Positions 18,753 to 26,976 of a DNA stretch of 64,000 nt are shown in pieces. The notes beneath the pieces were generated by a model that had not been told where the DNA came from, did no database searches, and was given only the letters and a program-made list of their open reading frames with translations. Source of the DNA: Saprospiraceae bacterium (GTDB lineage Bacteria > Bacteroidota > Bacteroidia > Chitinophagales > Saprospiraceae); the NCBI GenBank assembly GCA_028285085.1, contig JANQQI010000070.1, positions 62,001 through 126,000 on the forward strand, written 5' to 3'. The position numbers and the translations under genes were made by a program. The number at the start of each line of letters is the position of its first letter. Within the stretch, counting starts at the first letter, position 1.

Positions 18753-19418
18753 TTAAGAAGATGGTAATTTATCATCTAAATACCCTAATAATGTAGCTAG
18801 ATGAGCTAACTTTTCCCAAAGTTTTGTATCATCCTGTGTATTATTATTAGATAAATAATCTTTCGTATTAATCTCTGTCTTTAATGTCACATCTATATTT
18901 TCTGCGGCTTTCGATAGTTTTTTATCTGATTTAGGTTTGATAAACTCCGTAAATCTAATAGCGGCAAAGTTTAAGTGAACCTTAATCCCTATATATCGCC
19001 CTATTCTATCTTTACGCCTCGAATAAGTTAAATACCCTTCCTCGACAGCATCTTCTAAGTAACGGTGGATTTGTCTGCGGCACCGTGAAAGGTGCTTACC
19101 AATAGAGCCAATAGTAGTTTCAATGGCACCGCCCTTACCTGCCCATCCAGATAGAAGTGTTAACATGATCCGGCACATTGGAGAAAGCCGAGGGTTTTTG
19201 ATGAATGATTGTTTAATAGGTTTTACAAATGCGCCTGTATCATTTGGAGCAACCATGCTTTTGCGACATGGTTTATCAGGGTCAATTTCTGCCATCATAT
19301 ACGGTGTATACTTTGCTAAGATAGTTGATGGTACTAAGTCTTCAGATGTTAAATTTCCAAATGGAGACAGTTTAGGACGGGTTAATTGAGGGTAAAAGGT
19401 GTTTGATATGTGGTGCAT
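18753..19418 (-). CDS. Winged-helix replication initiator-like protein
   Basis: A 221-residue protein from ATG 19418 (MHHISNTFY). A longer frame from TTG 19463 is less likely. The middle (MCRIMLTLLSGWAGKGGAIE, then IGSIGKHLSRCRRQIHRYLE) is a helix-turn-helix/winged-helix of the kind in small plasmid initiators and regulators. The tail is Asn/Thr-rich and poorly structured. The long leader with an antisense promoter and terminator upstream is what one expects for a copy-controlled Rep. Initiator activity is therefore inferred from fold and context. A plain transcription regulator remains possible. Confidence 0.6.
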   Translation of the reverse strand: MHHISNTFYPQLTRPKLSPFGNLTSEDLVPSTILAKYTPYMMAEIDPDKPCRKSMVAPNDTGAFVKPIKQSFIKNPRLSPMCRIMLTLLSGWAGKGGAIETTIGSIGKHLSRCRRQIHRYLEDAVEEGYLTYSRRKDRIGRYIGIKVHLNFAAIRFTEFIKPKSDKKLSKAAENIDVTLKTEINTKDYLSNNNTQDDTKLWEKLAHLATLLGYLDDKLPSS

Positions 19419-19491
19419 TAGATAGTTAAGCAAACAATTCAAAAACTTAAATTCAGGGTGCAAAAAACTATTGCAAAAATCACTTTTTTTC

Positions 19492-19520
19492 TTGCACTGC
19501 GAATTAATGAGCGATACAAT
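19492..19520 (+). promoter_or_regulatory. Sigma70-type promoter of the antisense RNA
   Basis: -35 TTGCAC (19492-19497), a 17-bp spacer, and -10 TACAAT (19515-19520). The -35 overlaps one of the GTGCAA repeats, so a repeat-binding protein could repress it. Transcription would start near 19527, against the rep gene. Confidence 0.5.
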
Positions 19521-19526
19521 TTAATT

Positions 19527-19586
19527 GAGAGATTAAATGAGCATTGCTCTATTTGAAGAACCGCAGCGCCAACTGCGGTTTTTTCT
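19527..19586 (+). ncRNA. Candidate antisense RNA to the rep leader
   Basis: A roughly 60-nt transcript is predicted from the promoter at 19492-19520 to the terminator at 19559-19580 and its T-run. It is complementary to the leader of the divergently read rep mRNA, whose promoter is near 19671-19699. Countertranscribed RNAs of this size and place control plasmid copy number. Evidence is promoter, terminator and position only. Confidence 0.42.
19559..19586 (+). terminator. Intrinsic terminator of the antisense transcript
   Basis: AACCGCAG and CTGCGGTT form an 8-bp stem with a CGCCAA loop, followed on the plus strand by TTTTCTTT. The minus strand has no T-run after the stem. Confidence 0.6.
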
Positions 19587-19670
19587 TTATGTACTTTTGA
19601 AAGGCTAAAGCTTCTCCTGTTATTTAGATGTTTGAATTGGAAGCTTGGAATCAAGCCTCCGAAGAATCAC

Positions 19671-19699
19671 AATATAACACAGTGCAAAGTTACCCACAA
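19671..19699 (-). promoter_or_regulatory. Sigma70-type promoter of the rep gene
   Basis: On the minus strand, -35 TTGTGG (19694-19699), a 17-bp spacer and -10 TATATT (19671-19676). It would give a leader of about 245 nt before ATG 19418 that includes the antisense RNA target. A GTGCAA repeat lies in the spacer. Confidence 0.45.
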
Positions 19700-19931
19700 T
19701 ACTATACACATTTTGCACACTACACAGCGATTTATAAAATATCCTATAAGTCTTACTGATCAGCCTTTACATTGATATAGGGATATTTATTGCTCATATA
19801 GTACACACCGTATTATATGTGCAGAAGGTGAGTAATTGCCGTAAACTTTACGTGAAAATGTTGTGGTGCTGGTGTGCAATTTATGTGCATTTTGCACAAT
19901 TAAGGTTTTGCTTCTGTGAATCGGTATGCAA

Positions 19932-20000
19932 TTGCAGTTTTCTTATTTACAGGTATACTGTGTAGTCAGTGTGTAAGGTTCACATGATTTCACACAGGAG
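19932..20000 (+). promoter_or_regulatory. Sigma70-type promoter and Shine-Dalgarno of the KfrA-like gene
   Basis: -35 TTGCAG (19932-19937), a 16-bp spacer and -10 TATACT (19954-19959). AGGAG at 19996-20000 stands 6 bases before the ATG. Both signals are proteobacterial in style and unusual for Bacteroidota. TGTGTAA and TTCACACA around 19970-19995 could be operator halves. Confidence 0.55.
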
Positions 20001-20006
20001 TTATAT

Positions 20007-20594
20007 ATGCTGGTAAACAAAACAAAAGCTGCTGAATTGGCTGGGGTATCCAGGCGGACATTTTATAACCACATAACCAAGAAGGGGATCAGTACGACCA
20101 AAGATGATGATGGCATAGAGAAAGTTGATCTTTCAGAATTACAAAGAGTATATGGTCAGGAGAAAATTTTAAGCAATCTGAAGAAAGACGAAGATGCTCA
20201 AGGTGACACGAGTAAAAGTAAGAAAACTGCACAGACCTTTACACAAAATAGTGTGCAGTTTGAAAAACTGATATTAGAAGAAAAATTAAAAGGGGCTGAA
20301 AGTCTTATAGAACAATTAAAAGCAGAGAGAGAGCAATTACTTGAAGATAAAAAAAATACTCAAGCCCAATTAGCCAAAGCATTAGAAGTAGCTGCACCAA
20401 TAGGAAAACTACTTACCGATCAACGAGATGTAAATGAGGGTAGGGCACTTGCTGATCGCAAGGCAGTAGAAGAGTCTATTAAACGGGAAACTGCTGAGAA
20501 ACGAATAAAGACACTTATGATCAAATTAAAAGAAGTTAGAGAAGAGAACGATATATTGAGGAGTAGGGGGCTTTTTAAAAAGTTATTTGGTTAA
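20007..20594 (+). CDS. KfrA-like plasmid DNA-binding coiled-coil protein
   Basis: A 195-residue protein. An N-terminal helix-turn-helix (VNKTKAAELAGVSRRTFYNH) is followed by a long Glu/Lys/Gln coiled coil to the end, the architecture of KfrA-type and related small plasmid proteins. The N-terminal wording is very close to proteins I know from proteobacterial plasmids. Such proteins bind repeats in or near their own promoter and may help partition or control replication. The gene contains an inverted repeat, AACTGCACA/TGTGCAGTT (about 20227-20262), related to the upstream repeats. The start is fixed by AGGAG. Confidence 0.72.
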   Translation: MLVNKTKAAELAGVSRRTFYNHITKKGISTTKDDDGIEKVDLSELQRVYGQEKILSNLKKDEDAQGDTSKSKKTAQTFTQNSVQFEKLILEEKLKGAESLIEQLKAEREQLLEDKKNTQAQLAKALEVAAPIGKLLTDQRDVNEGRALADRKAVEESIKRETAEKRIKTLMIKLKEVREENDILRSRGLFKKLFG

Positions 20595-20605
20595 ATTGAA
20601 ATAGG

Positions 20606-21175
20606 TTAATTCCACAGCCGTTTTGCAATTTCCCTCTCTTCAACACCAATAACATTAAGATAAATTTCAGTTGTCTCCAATTTAGAATGGCCTAGCCATT
20701 TCTTCACCAAAGTTATAGGGGCTTTGGATATAGCATAAACCGCAAAGCCATGCCGTAGCCCTTTGGCAGATGATTGTTGCCCAGTAATACCTGACATATC
20801 CATTACATCCTTGACGTAGCGTGCTGCTGTTCGAAGAGAGAACGCCCATAAACGAACAGTTTCATCATCCATAGCGTTGGTATAGGTCTGCAAATCTGCT
20901 ATTAAACAATCGGGAATAGGAACTTCTCTATAAACGCCTTTGCTGCGCCGCTTTAGCGTTTCAAGTACGATAGCCTTATTAGAAAAATCAACACTTAATC
21001 CTGTCAGGTTATAAACTTCGCTTATCCGCGCACCTGTAAAATATAAGAGCTGGCAGAATAGCTTTTTATCTAGGCGCAATAACTTGGTACTTTCATAAAA
21101 GCGTTGTCGCTCATTGCTATTGAGATACTTTCTTTGCCCATTAGAGGTATACAGGGATGGAACAGAACTATACAT
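20606..21175 (-). CDS. Minimal tyrosine recombinase
   Basis: A 189-residue catalytic domain without the usual N-terminal core-binding domain. Visible catalytic residues are R50 (GARISEVY), K75 (LKRRSKG), R141 in KGLRHG, H163 (WLGHS) and nucleophile Y172 (TEIYLN). Lys replaces the first His of HxxR. This short type, with LKRRxxGxYREVPIP, is common on proteobacterial plasmids, where it may resolve multimers; it could also integrate the element. It is convergent with the KfrA-like gene and about 700 bp from the tRNA. A split palindrome covers its ribosome-site region and may be its recombination site or operator. Confidence 0.82.
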   Translation of the reverse strand: MYSSVPSLYTSNGQRKYLNSNERQRFYESTKLLRLDKKLFCQLLYFTGARISEVYNLTGLSVDFSNKAIVLETLKRRSKGVYREVPIPDCLIADLQTYTNAMDDETVRLWAFSLRTAARYVKDVMDMSGITGQQSSAKGLRHGFAVYAISKAPITLVKKWLGHSKLETTEIYLNVIGVEEREIAKRLWN

Positions 21176-21177
21176 AG

Positions 21178-21213
21178 CTGACGGCTATCCTTTTATATGG
21201 ATATACCCGTCAG
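21178..21213. repeat. Split palindrome at the recombinase start, candidate core site
   Basis: The left arm CTGACGGcTATCC (21178-21190) and the right arm GGATAtacCCGTCAG (21199-21213) flank an 8-bp AT-rich spacer (TTTTATAT). Arms of 13-15 bp around an 8-bp centre are the form of tyrosine-recombinase crossover sites. The right arm has two extra bases. The site begins 3 bp from the recombinase start codon and contains its AAAAGGAT ribosome-site-like word. Confidence 0.5.
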
Positions 21214-21420
21214 AGTATTGCAGATTTTCGGACAAAAATCAAAGAGAAATTAAGGTAAAGGTTCACTTTTAAAGGAATTGCAGAGCTGGTAGTGACCGTT
21301 TTGCTCTGAATGCCTGCCCTACCCTACTGAAGTCTGCCATTTATGGCACACTATCTGCAATTTACGGACACCATTTGAGCTGGCTATGATGCAGTTGAGG
21401 CTCAACAAAAGTATCCAAGA

Positions 21421-21720
21421 ATGAACAAAGATAAAAAGAGCCAAACATCATCCCCATTCCATCAATTCATCGTTGATCGCTTTGGTTATTATGAAGCAAA
21501 GCATCTACACTATAGAATGGACTTACCCTCTCATCCGGTAACAAGAGCATATAATAACCCTGAGAAAACACCCCATAAAATCCTTATAGCATTTTGTGAA
21601 TTACTGGAAATGCAAGCTTATGAATTAATCAGAGATTACAAGGTTGGAGTAGAAAGGATCTCTGAGATCGAAAAGAAATACCACCAAAGAATCTACTCTG
21701 AATATAAAAATCTACCGTAA
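21421..21720 (+). CDS. Small unknown, possibly XRE-like protein
   Basis: A 99-residue soluble protein. The middle (VTRAYNNPEKTPHKILIAFC, then ELLEMQAYELIRDYKVG) resembles the last helices of a small XRE-type repressor, but the full HTH is not clear. It lies alone between the recombinase and the tRNA and looks host-like in style, without a Shine-Dalgarno. It may be the element's outermost gene or a host gene. Confidence 0.5.
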   Translation: MNKDKKSQTSSPFHQFIVDRFGYYEAKHLHYRMDLPSHPVTRAYNNPEKTPHKILIAFCELLEMQAYELIRDYKVGVERISEIEKKYHQRIYSEYKNLP

Positions 21721-21855
21721 ACACGTCATAATAGATTCTACGTCTATTCTCTAACTATTCTTATTCAAAATGAAAATTATCCGACATTTACGCAAATTCG
21801 TTGGGGCAGGGGAAGGTGAGCGCGACTTGTTTGAACAATGTTTGAACAAAAGAAA

Positions 21856-21885
21856 AAGGGGTTACAACTTTCGTTATAACCCCTT
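21856..21885 (-). terminator. Intrinsic terminator of the tRNA gene
   Basis: GGGGTTAcAAC and GTTaTAACCCC form a stem of about 11 pairs with a TTTC loop; TTTTT follows on the minus strand. It lies 10 bp past the tRNA 3' end. Confidence 0.6.
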
Positions 21886-21894
21886 GATTTTCAG

Positions 21895-21968
21895 TAGCGC
21901 GGGGGAGACTTGAACTCCCGACCTCAGGATTATGAATCCTGCGCTCTAACCAGCTGAGCTACCGCGCC
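21895..21968 (-). tRNA. tRNA with CAT anticodon (elongator Met, or Ile2)
   Basis: A complete 74-nt cloverleaf. The acceptor stem GGCGCGG pairs with CCGCGCT and the discriminator is A. The D arm is GCTCAGCTGGTTAGAGC, the anticodon arm CAGGA-TTCATAA-TCCTG, and the T arm GGGAG-TTCAAGT-CTCCC. CCA is not encoded. The first pair is G-T and the anticodon stem lacks three G-C pairs, so it is not the initiator. Met and lysidine-modified Ile2 cannot be separated by eye. The mobile module lies on its 3' side, the usual place for integration at a tRNA. Confidence 0.9.
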
Positions 21969-22044
21969 AATTTCTGAACCCTTTTTAGCGGCCACTGTTT
22001 CTCTTTTGTCACTAATGTAGCGCACCTTTTGGGTTTAGCGACCG

Positions 22045-22052
22045 CAAATATA
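22045..22052 (-). promoter_or_regulatory. Bacteroidota -7 promoter word for the tRNA
   Basis: TATATTTG on the minus strand fits TAnnTTTG, about 77 bp before the tRNA 5' end. No clear -33 TTTG is seen. Confidence 0.35.
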
Positions 22053-22095
22053 GGCGTTTTTAGTGGTTTTGTAAACAATCTAAGCCGCATTTTTT

Positions 22096-22476
22096 ATGGA
22101 AAATCGCGATTCGGGACTGCTCCAGCTACGGCCAACCCTTGACCTAGCTCCTGCAGCTCATCCCACCGAACAATTTCAGAACGAGACGCTCCGGCCAATC
22201 CTCAAATTGCAGCACGATCTGCTGATTTCAATTTGCAAACAACAGTTTATTAAAAGAAAAAATGTATTTTTCACTTTGAAGCCGGACCAGCAGCGACGCT
22301 ACATCCAGGAACAAATTAGCCGGGATCGGAGCTTCCATCAACTGCTATTCGGCCTTGTGATCGGACATTTTACGGCTACAGAATTCGCTTTTTTTGTCGA
22401 ACATGAAAGCGAAATCCGCAAACGCCTGACACAATTGATCATTCAACGCATTCAAAGCCAACTAACTCAACAATAG
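22096..22476 (+). CDS. Conserved hypothetical protein
   Basis: A 126-residue soluble protein, mostly helical, with an Arg/Gln-rich C-terminus. The pattern (LRPILKLQHDLLISICKQQF, then KRKNVFFTLKPDQQRRYIQE) is one I associate with short conserved Bacteroidota proteins of unknown role. It stops 9 bp before the ABC permease start, so the two are probably co-transcribed. Confidence 0.6.
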   Translation: MENRDSGLLQLRPTLDLAPAAHPTEQFQNETLRPILKLQHDLLISICKQQFIKRKNVFFTLKPDQQRRYIQEQISRDRSFHQLLFGLVIGHFTATEFAFFVEHESEIRKRLTQLIIQRIQSQLTQQ

Positions 22477-22485
22477 ATACTAGCT

Positions 22486-23676
22486 ATGGGGTATATCCTG
22501 ACCATCTTCCGAAAAGAACTTAAAGATATGTTACGGGACCGACGGACAGTATTGACGATGATCGTCATGCCGCTTTTCCTCATCCCACTCATCATTTCAC
22601 TCACCAGTAGTTTTACCTCTCGCCAAAACAAAAAGGAGAGCACGAAAATTCTTCGTGTGGCTCTGCAAACGAATGATAATGGCGCAGATTTGGCGGAACA
22701 GTTGCGACTCCGTAAAGACATCGAGATCACCGAAGATGTCCCCTCTTCTGACATCTCAGATCTGGTCAAAGCCGATAGTTTTGATGTGGGTTTTGTCATC
22801 GAAGAAGGATTCGATGACGCCATCGCTAATGGTCAGACCGGGGGCGTACGCCTTTTCTATCGGGAATCTGGCAGTCGTACTTTTGTCCGCCGGCTCCAGA
22901 CCACTACGAATAGTTATGAAGATGCTATCCTTCAGCAACGCCTCGATTCTTTAGGTACTAATCTGGCGATGATTGATCCGGTAAAAGTTGAACGTGAAAA
23001 TGTATATAGCCAACGAGAATCGATTGGTAAATTAGCGGGTGCTTTTCTCCCCTATCTGTTTGTGCTTTTTTGCTTCATGGGAGCGATGTACCCAGCCATC
23101 GATCTCTTTACCGGGGAAAAAGAACGCTCGACGATAGAAACCTTGCTCGTCGTCCCCGCTAATCGCATTCAGCTGCTTGTCGGTAAAATGCTCGTCGTGA
23201 TTACGACCGGCGTTATTTCAGGCCTCTTGACGATTATTGGATTATTTCTCGCACTAAAAGTCAATCCCGATATTCCCAGTGATATTTCTGATGTCGTCTT
23301 ACAAATTCTTTCCCCCGGTTCTATTGCCATTATCATCGCTATGATGATCCCGCTCACAACTTTCTTCGCGGGCATCCTTATTCCCATGGCCATCTACGCC
23401 AAATCGTTTAAGGAAGCGCAAAGCCTGATTCAGCCAATGGTCATCGTCGCGATTATCCCATTGGTCATCGGCCTCTTACCGGGTTTTGAATTGAATCCAG
23501 TTACTGCAATGATTCCAATTCTCAATGTATCCCTAGCGTGCAAGGATATCGTTGCCGGGACGGTTGACTATGGCTTATTGGCCATATTATTTACTTCACT
23601 TTTCGTGATGGCCACCATTGGGATTATGCTTTCCCGGCGTGGATTTAGTAACGAAGGAAATATTCTCAGAATTTAA
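22486..23676 (+). CDS. ABC-2 type permease (NatB family)
   Basis: A 396-residue membrane protein. The N-terminus (FRKELKDMLRDRRTVLTMIV) is typical of ABC-2 permeases such as NatB: one membrane helix, a large outside loop of about 130 residues, then five helices from about residue 185. The motif LFTGEKERSTIETLLVVP (about 205-222) is a NatB hallmark. It would form the channel of a sodium or xenobiotic exporter. The matching NatA ATPase gene, usually just upstream, is absent here and may lie elsewhere. Confidence 0.82.
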   Translation: MGYILTIFRKELKDMLRDRRTVLTMIVMPLFLIPLIISLTSSFTSRQNKKESTKILRVALQTNDNGADLAEQLRLRKDIEITEDVPSSDISDLVKADSFDVGFVIEEGFDDAIANGQTGGVRLFYRESGSRTFVRRLQTTTNSYEDAILQQRLDSLGTNLAMIDPVKVERENVYSQRESIGKLAGAFLPYLFVLFCFMGAMYPAIDLFTGEKERSTIETLLVVPANRIQLLVGKMLVVITTGVISGLLTIIGLFLALKVNPDIPSDISDVVLQILSPGSIAIIIAMMIPLTTFFAGILIPMAIYAKSFKEAQSLIQPMVIVAIIPLVIGLLPGFELNPVTAMIPILNVSLACKDIVAGTVDYGLLAILFTSLFVMATIGIMLSRRGFSNEGNILRI

Positions 23677-23688
23677 ATCTAAATAGAC

Positions 23689-24150
23689 TTATTCCTGGGC
23701 GGGGGCCGTCTCAGCTTTTAACAACGCTTGAGCCCTGTCTATACTCGACAACATCTGCCGACTAACTTCAGAGATAATGACCTTTTCTTTATTTAAATAG
23801 TCGAGCACCGTAGCGTCGGGCTGTCCTTCAAATTTATCCAGCGTCTTAAAATCACGCATCCAGTTCCACATGCCCTCTTCTGCCATTAGAAGTGAATCAA
23901 TCGCAGCTGCAGTCTCTGGTGTAGATTCCGGCAATGCTTTCAAGTCACGTCGCAGGCGGTTCATTTCACTCATTTTGGGCATCACCGCATCGTGGACTTC
24001 CATTACCTCCGCAAAAAGAATAGACTTAGGATCTTCTGCCGCAGTAGCCGAATCCGCGGTGGAGTCGTTTGAATTAGGCGTATCGCCACCACAAGCCGCC
24101 GTTAATAAAAGAACAGTAAGTAGAATAGTAAAGTGTTGCATCTTTAGCAT
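23689..24150 (-). CDS. Lipoprotein, conserved hypothetical
   Basis: A 153-residue lipoprotein: a hydrophobic N-terminus ends in the lipobox LTAAC, then an acidic, Ser/Asp-rich spacer typical of Bacteroidota surface export, then a helical domain. ATG 24150 or ATG 24141 (MQHF) could start it. It is convergent with the permease gene. No enzyme motif is seen. Confidence 0.65.
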   Translation of the reverse strand: MLKMQHFTILLTVLLLTAACGGDTPNSNDSTADSATAAEDPKSILFAEVMEVHDAVMPKMSEMNRLRRDLKALPESTPETAAAIDSLLMAEEGMWNWMRDFKTLDKFEGQPDATVLDYLNKEKVIISEVSRQMLSSIDRAQALLKAETAPAQE

Positions 24151-24303
24151 GGGGGAAGAATTTATGGTTAAAAGTATGATAGATAATACCTAAAACTGGT
24201 AGGTAATTCCTTTAACGACAAATGCGTATATCCATTACAAAGATAAGCTACCCTACAACAGTATGCTATAACCCCGCAATTATTAAAACCGATTCTAAAG
24301 AAA

Positions 24304-24337
24304 ATCGGGCAAGCCAGTATTCACCAGCTTGCCCGAT
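24304..24337 (-). terminator. Terminator of the ATP synthase operon
   Basis: ATCGGGCAAGC and GCTTGCCCGAT form an 11-bp perfect stem with a 12-base loop; TTTTCTTT follows on the minus strand, just after atpG. Confidence 0.75.
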
Positions 24338-24364
24338 CCATTATATTCAACAAAGACGCTTGGC

Positions 24365-25255
24365 CTAGCCACCCAAGGCAGCAGCACCACCCACAATCTC
24401 CGACAACTCTTTGGTAATCGCCTCTTGACGTGCTTTGTTGTAAGTAATTTTCAAATCTTTCATCAATTCTTCTGCATTCTCAGATGCTTTATCCATCGCT
24501 GTCATCCGCGCGCCGTGCTCAGAAGCATGAGTATCAAGCAAGCACTTCTGAAACTGCGTTTGCAGGATACTTGGAATCAAATGCTCTAGCAAGGACTCTT
24601 TATCTGGCTCGAAGATATAATCCGCACGGCGGCTTTTGTTTTCTTCTTGCTCCAACTTAGCAACTGGCAGAAACTGTTCAACTTCCGGGAACTGCGTCGC
24701 CGCATTTTTGAAACGGCCGTAAGAAACGTGAATCGCATCGTATTTCTTATCTGCGAATGCATCCATCAGGCTTTGTGATACCTGAGCCACATTATCAAAG
24801 CTCAAGTCACTGAACAACTCAACGTGATCGCCATTCATTTGCTCGGCAGGAATACGCTTTTTGAAATAGTCATATCCCTTTTTACCGATACATAGCATGT
24901 CCAATTTTCCTTCCTTCAGCAAATCCGCATAATCGGTATTGATTTTCTGCGAGGTTGCTTTGATGATATTGGCGTTGAAGGCACCGCAAAGACCACGATT
25001 CGAAGTAACGACAACGATCAATGCGCGTTCGATTTCCCGCTCCTCACCAAAAGAGGTGCTGGCATCTCCTTCAAGATTTGACAGGATATTCACCAACATC
25101 GCGTTCAGCTGATTCGCGTAGGGTCGCAATTGCTGGATAGCCGTTTGCGCGCGACGCAACTTCGAAGCCGATACCATTTTCATGGCTTTGGTGATCTGCT
25201 GAGTTGATTTTACCGATTTGATCCGTTCACGGACCTCTTTCAAATTTGCACCCAT
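24365..25255 (-). CDS. atpG: ATP synthase gamma subunit
   Basis: A 296-residue central stalk subunit that rotates inside the alpha3beta3 head and couples proton flow to ATP synthesis. The N-terminal signature KEVRERIKSVKSTQQITKAM and the C-terminal KITYNKARQEAITKELSEIV are diagnostic, and the usual helical pair is present. It is the last gene of the operon, about 70 bp after atpA, and a strong terminator follows. atpD and atpC are not in the operon, as is common in Bacteroidota. Confidence 0.96.
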   Translation of the reverse strand: MGANLKEVRERIKSVKSTQQITKAMKMVSASKLRRAQTAIQQLRPYANQLNAMLVNILSNLEGDASTSFGEEREIERALIVVVTSNRGLCGAFNANIIKATSQKINTDYADLLKEGKLDMLCIGKKGYDYFKKRIPAEQMNGDHVELFSDLSFDNVAQVSQSLMDAFADKKYDAIHVSYGRFKNAATQFPEVEQFLPVAKLEQEENKSRRADYIFEPDKESLLEHLIPSILQTQFQKCLLDTHASEHGARMTAMDKASENAEELMKDLKITYNKARQEAITKELSEIVGGAAALGG

Positions 25256-25323
25256 TCTGAAGAATTGGTTTTATGATGAGACCCGGCACTCAGAGGAATG
25301 CCGGATCTGCTCTTATTATGATT

Positions 25324-26910
25324 TTAGTTGCCGTACTGGCCAGACATTTCAGCGGCCAAAGCACGCAAAGCATTAGTTGCTTCTTCGGTCAATTTACCTG
25401 CGCCCAATGTTTGCAGTACCTCAGGGTGTTTCTGCTCCAGAGCGGTCAAGAAATCACCTTCGAACTCACGAATCTTGTTTACAGGTACTTTACCTAACAA
25501 GCCATTCGTACCGAGGTATACAATCGCAACTTGTTTCTCAACGGATACCGGAGAGTACTGCGCTTGCTTCAGAATTTCCACGTTACGCTTACCTTTTTCC
25601 AGTACCGCAGCAGTCGCTGCATCCAAGTCAGAACCGAATTTAGAGAATGCCTCCAACTCACGGTATTGTGCCTGATCCAGTTTCAAGGTACCGGCTACTT
25701 TCTTCATGGATTTGATCTGCGCCGAACCACCTACCCGAGATACCGAGATACCTACGTTAATCGCAGGACGTACACCGGCGTTGAACAGGTTGGATTCGAG
25801 GAAAATCTGACCATCCGTAATCGAAATTACGTTGGTTGGGATATAGGCAGATACGTCACCCGCTTGGGTTTCGATAATCGGCAGAGCGGTCAAAGAACCA
25901 CCACCTTTTACCACACCACCTTTTTTCAGTGAATCTGGCAAATCGTTCATTTGTGATGCGATCTCATCATTTTCGATGATTTTTGCCGCGCGCTCCAACA
26001 AACGAGAGTGCAGGTAGAATACATCACCAGGATAAGCCTCACGACCTGGAGGACGACGTAGCAACAATGATACCTCACGGTACGCTACCGCTTGCTTTGA
26101 CAAATCATCGTAGATGATCAAAGCAGGGCGTCCCGTATCACGGAAGTACTCACCGATAGCCGCACCGGCAAATGGCGCGTAGAATTGTAGCGGTGCAGGA
26201 TCAGAAGCCGCAGCCGATACAATCACGGTGTAAGCCATTGCACCATTATCTTCAAGTGCTTTAGCCACCTGTGCTACCGTTGATGCTTTCTGGCCGGAAG
26301 CAACGTAGATACAGTAAACAGGCTCACCTTTATCGTAAAATTCCTTTTGGTTGATGATGGTGTCGATCGCAATCGCAGTTTTACCCGTCTGGCGGTCACC
26401 AATGATCAGCTCACGCTGGCCACGACCGATTGGGATCATCGCATCAATCGCTTTGATACCCGTCTGGAGTGGCTCGGATACTGGCTGGCGGTAGATTACC
26501 CCAGGGGCTTTACGCTCCAAAGGCATCTCGTACTTTTCACCACCAATAGCACCTTTACCATCGATTGGCTGACCCAATGGGTTAACCACACGGCCAACGA
26601 ATTCATCACCGACCTCGATAGAGGCAATTCGATTGGTACGACGAACGGTTGAACCTTCTTTAATACCATCGCCGGAACCGAGCAATACGACCCCAACATT
26701 ATCTTCTTCGAGGTTAAGTACGATCGCTTGTACTCCTGTTTCGAATTCTACCAATTCCCCGGCCTGGGCTTGGGTCAATCCGTATACGCGGGCAATACCA
26801 TCACCCACTTGCAGTACTGTACCTACCTCTTCCAACTCTGCTGAGGTTTTGAAACCAGAGAGTTGTTGTTTTAATATCGCTGATATTTCATCAGGTTTTA
26901 CATCAACCAT
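25324..26910 (-). CDS. atpA: ATP synthase alpha subunit
   Basis: A 528-residue non-catalytic nucleotide-binding subunit of F1. The Walker A GDRQTGKT is at about residues 171-178. The signature [17 protein letters not shown] is near 375-391. The N-terminus ([14 protein letters not shown]) binds the delta subunit. Length and motifs are fully standard. It lies between atpH and atpG. Confidence 0.97.
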   Translation of the reverse strand: MVDVKPDEISAILKQQLSGFKTSAELEEVGTVLQVGDGIARVYGLTQAQAGELVEFETGVQAIVLNLEEDNVGVVLLGSGDGIKEGSTVRRTNRIASIEVGDEFVGRVVNPLGQPIDGKGAIGGEKYEMPLERKAPGVIYRQPVSEPLQTGIKAIDAMIPIGRGQRELIIGDRQTGKTAIAIDTIINQKEFYDKGEPVYCIYVASGQKASTVAQVAKALEDNGAMAYTVIVSAAASDPAPLQFYAPFAGAAIGEYFRDTGRPALIIYDDLSKQAVAYREVSLLLRRPPGREAYPGDVFYLHSRLLERAAKIIENDEIASQMNDLPDSLKKGGVVKGGGSLTALPIIETQAGDVSAYIPTNVISITDGQIFLESNLFNAGVRPAINVGISVSRVGGSAQIKSMKKVAGTLKLDQAQYRELEAFSKFGSDLDAATAAVLEKGKRNVEILKQAQYSPVSVEKQVAIVYLGTNGLLGKVPVNKIREFEGDFLTALEQKHPEVLQTLGAGKLTEEATNALRALAAEMSGQYGN

Positions 26911-26976
26911 ATCTTAAGGATTTATGAGACTTCTTATCTAATTTGAATTAGAGTAAAGTCAATTATTTACAAAAAA

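Larger units (their letters stand above)
19440..20000. other. Candidate plasmid origin and copy-control region
   Basis: The core GTGCAA (either strand) occurs six times: near 19459, 19492, 19682, 19713, 19873 and 19892. The last two form TGTGCAA-N12-TTGCACA (19873-19898). A TTACCCACA word at 19690 is one base from a DnaA box. The rep promoter, an opposing promoter with a terminator, and the promoter of the next gene all overlap these repeats. This is the usual layout of an iteron or operator-controlled plasmid origin. Apart from one leader frame that I doubt, no gene is present. Confidence 0.5.

Noticed and set aside
19439-19654. 71-codon minus-strand frame in the rep leader
   Set aside because: It begins at TTG, an AGGAGA in it has no start codon at the right distance, and it overlaps the antisense RNA target. 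A leader peptide cannot be excluded but is not supported.
21829-21853. Two tandem TGTTTGAACAA words near the tRNA as attachment repeats
   Set aside because: Only one tandem pair and no distant copy was found in the window.
21770-21913. 47-codon plus-strand frame running through the terminator and into the tRNA
   Set aside because: It overlaps the tRNA in antisense and translates its hairpin. Frames like this arise at tRNA genes by chance. It could hold a decayed recombinase end, but nothing supports that.
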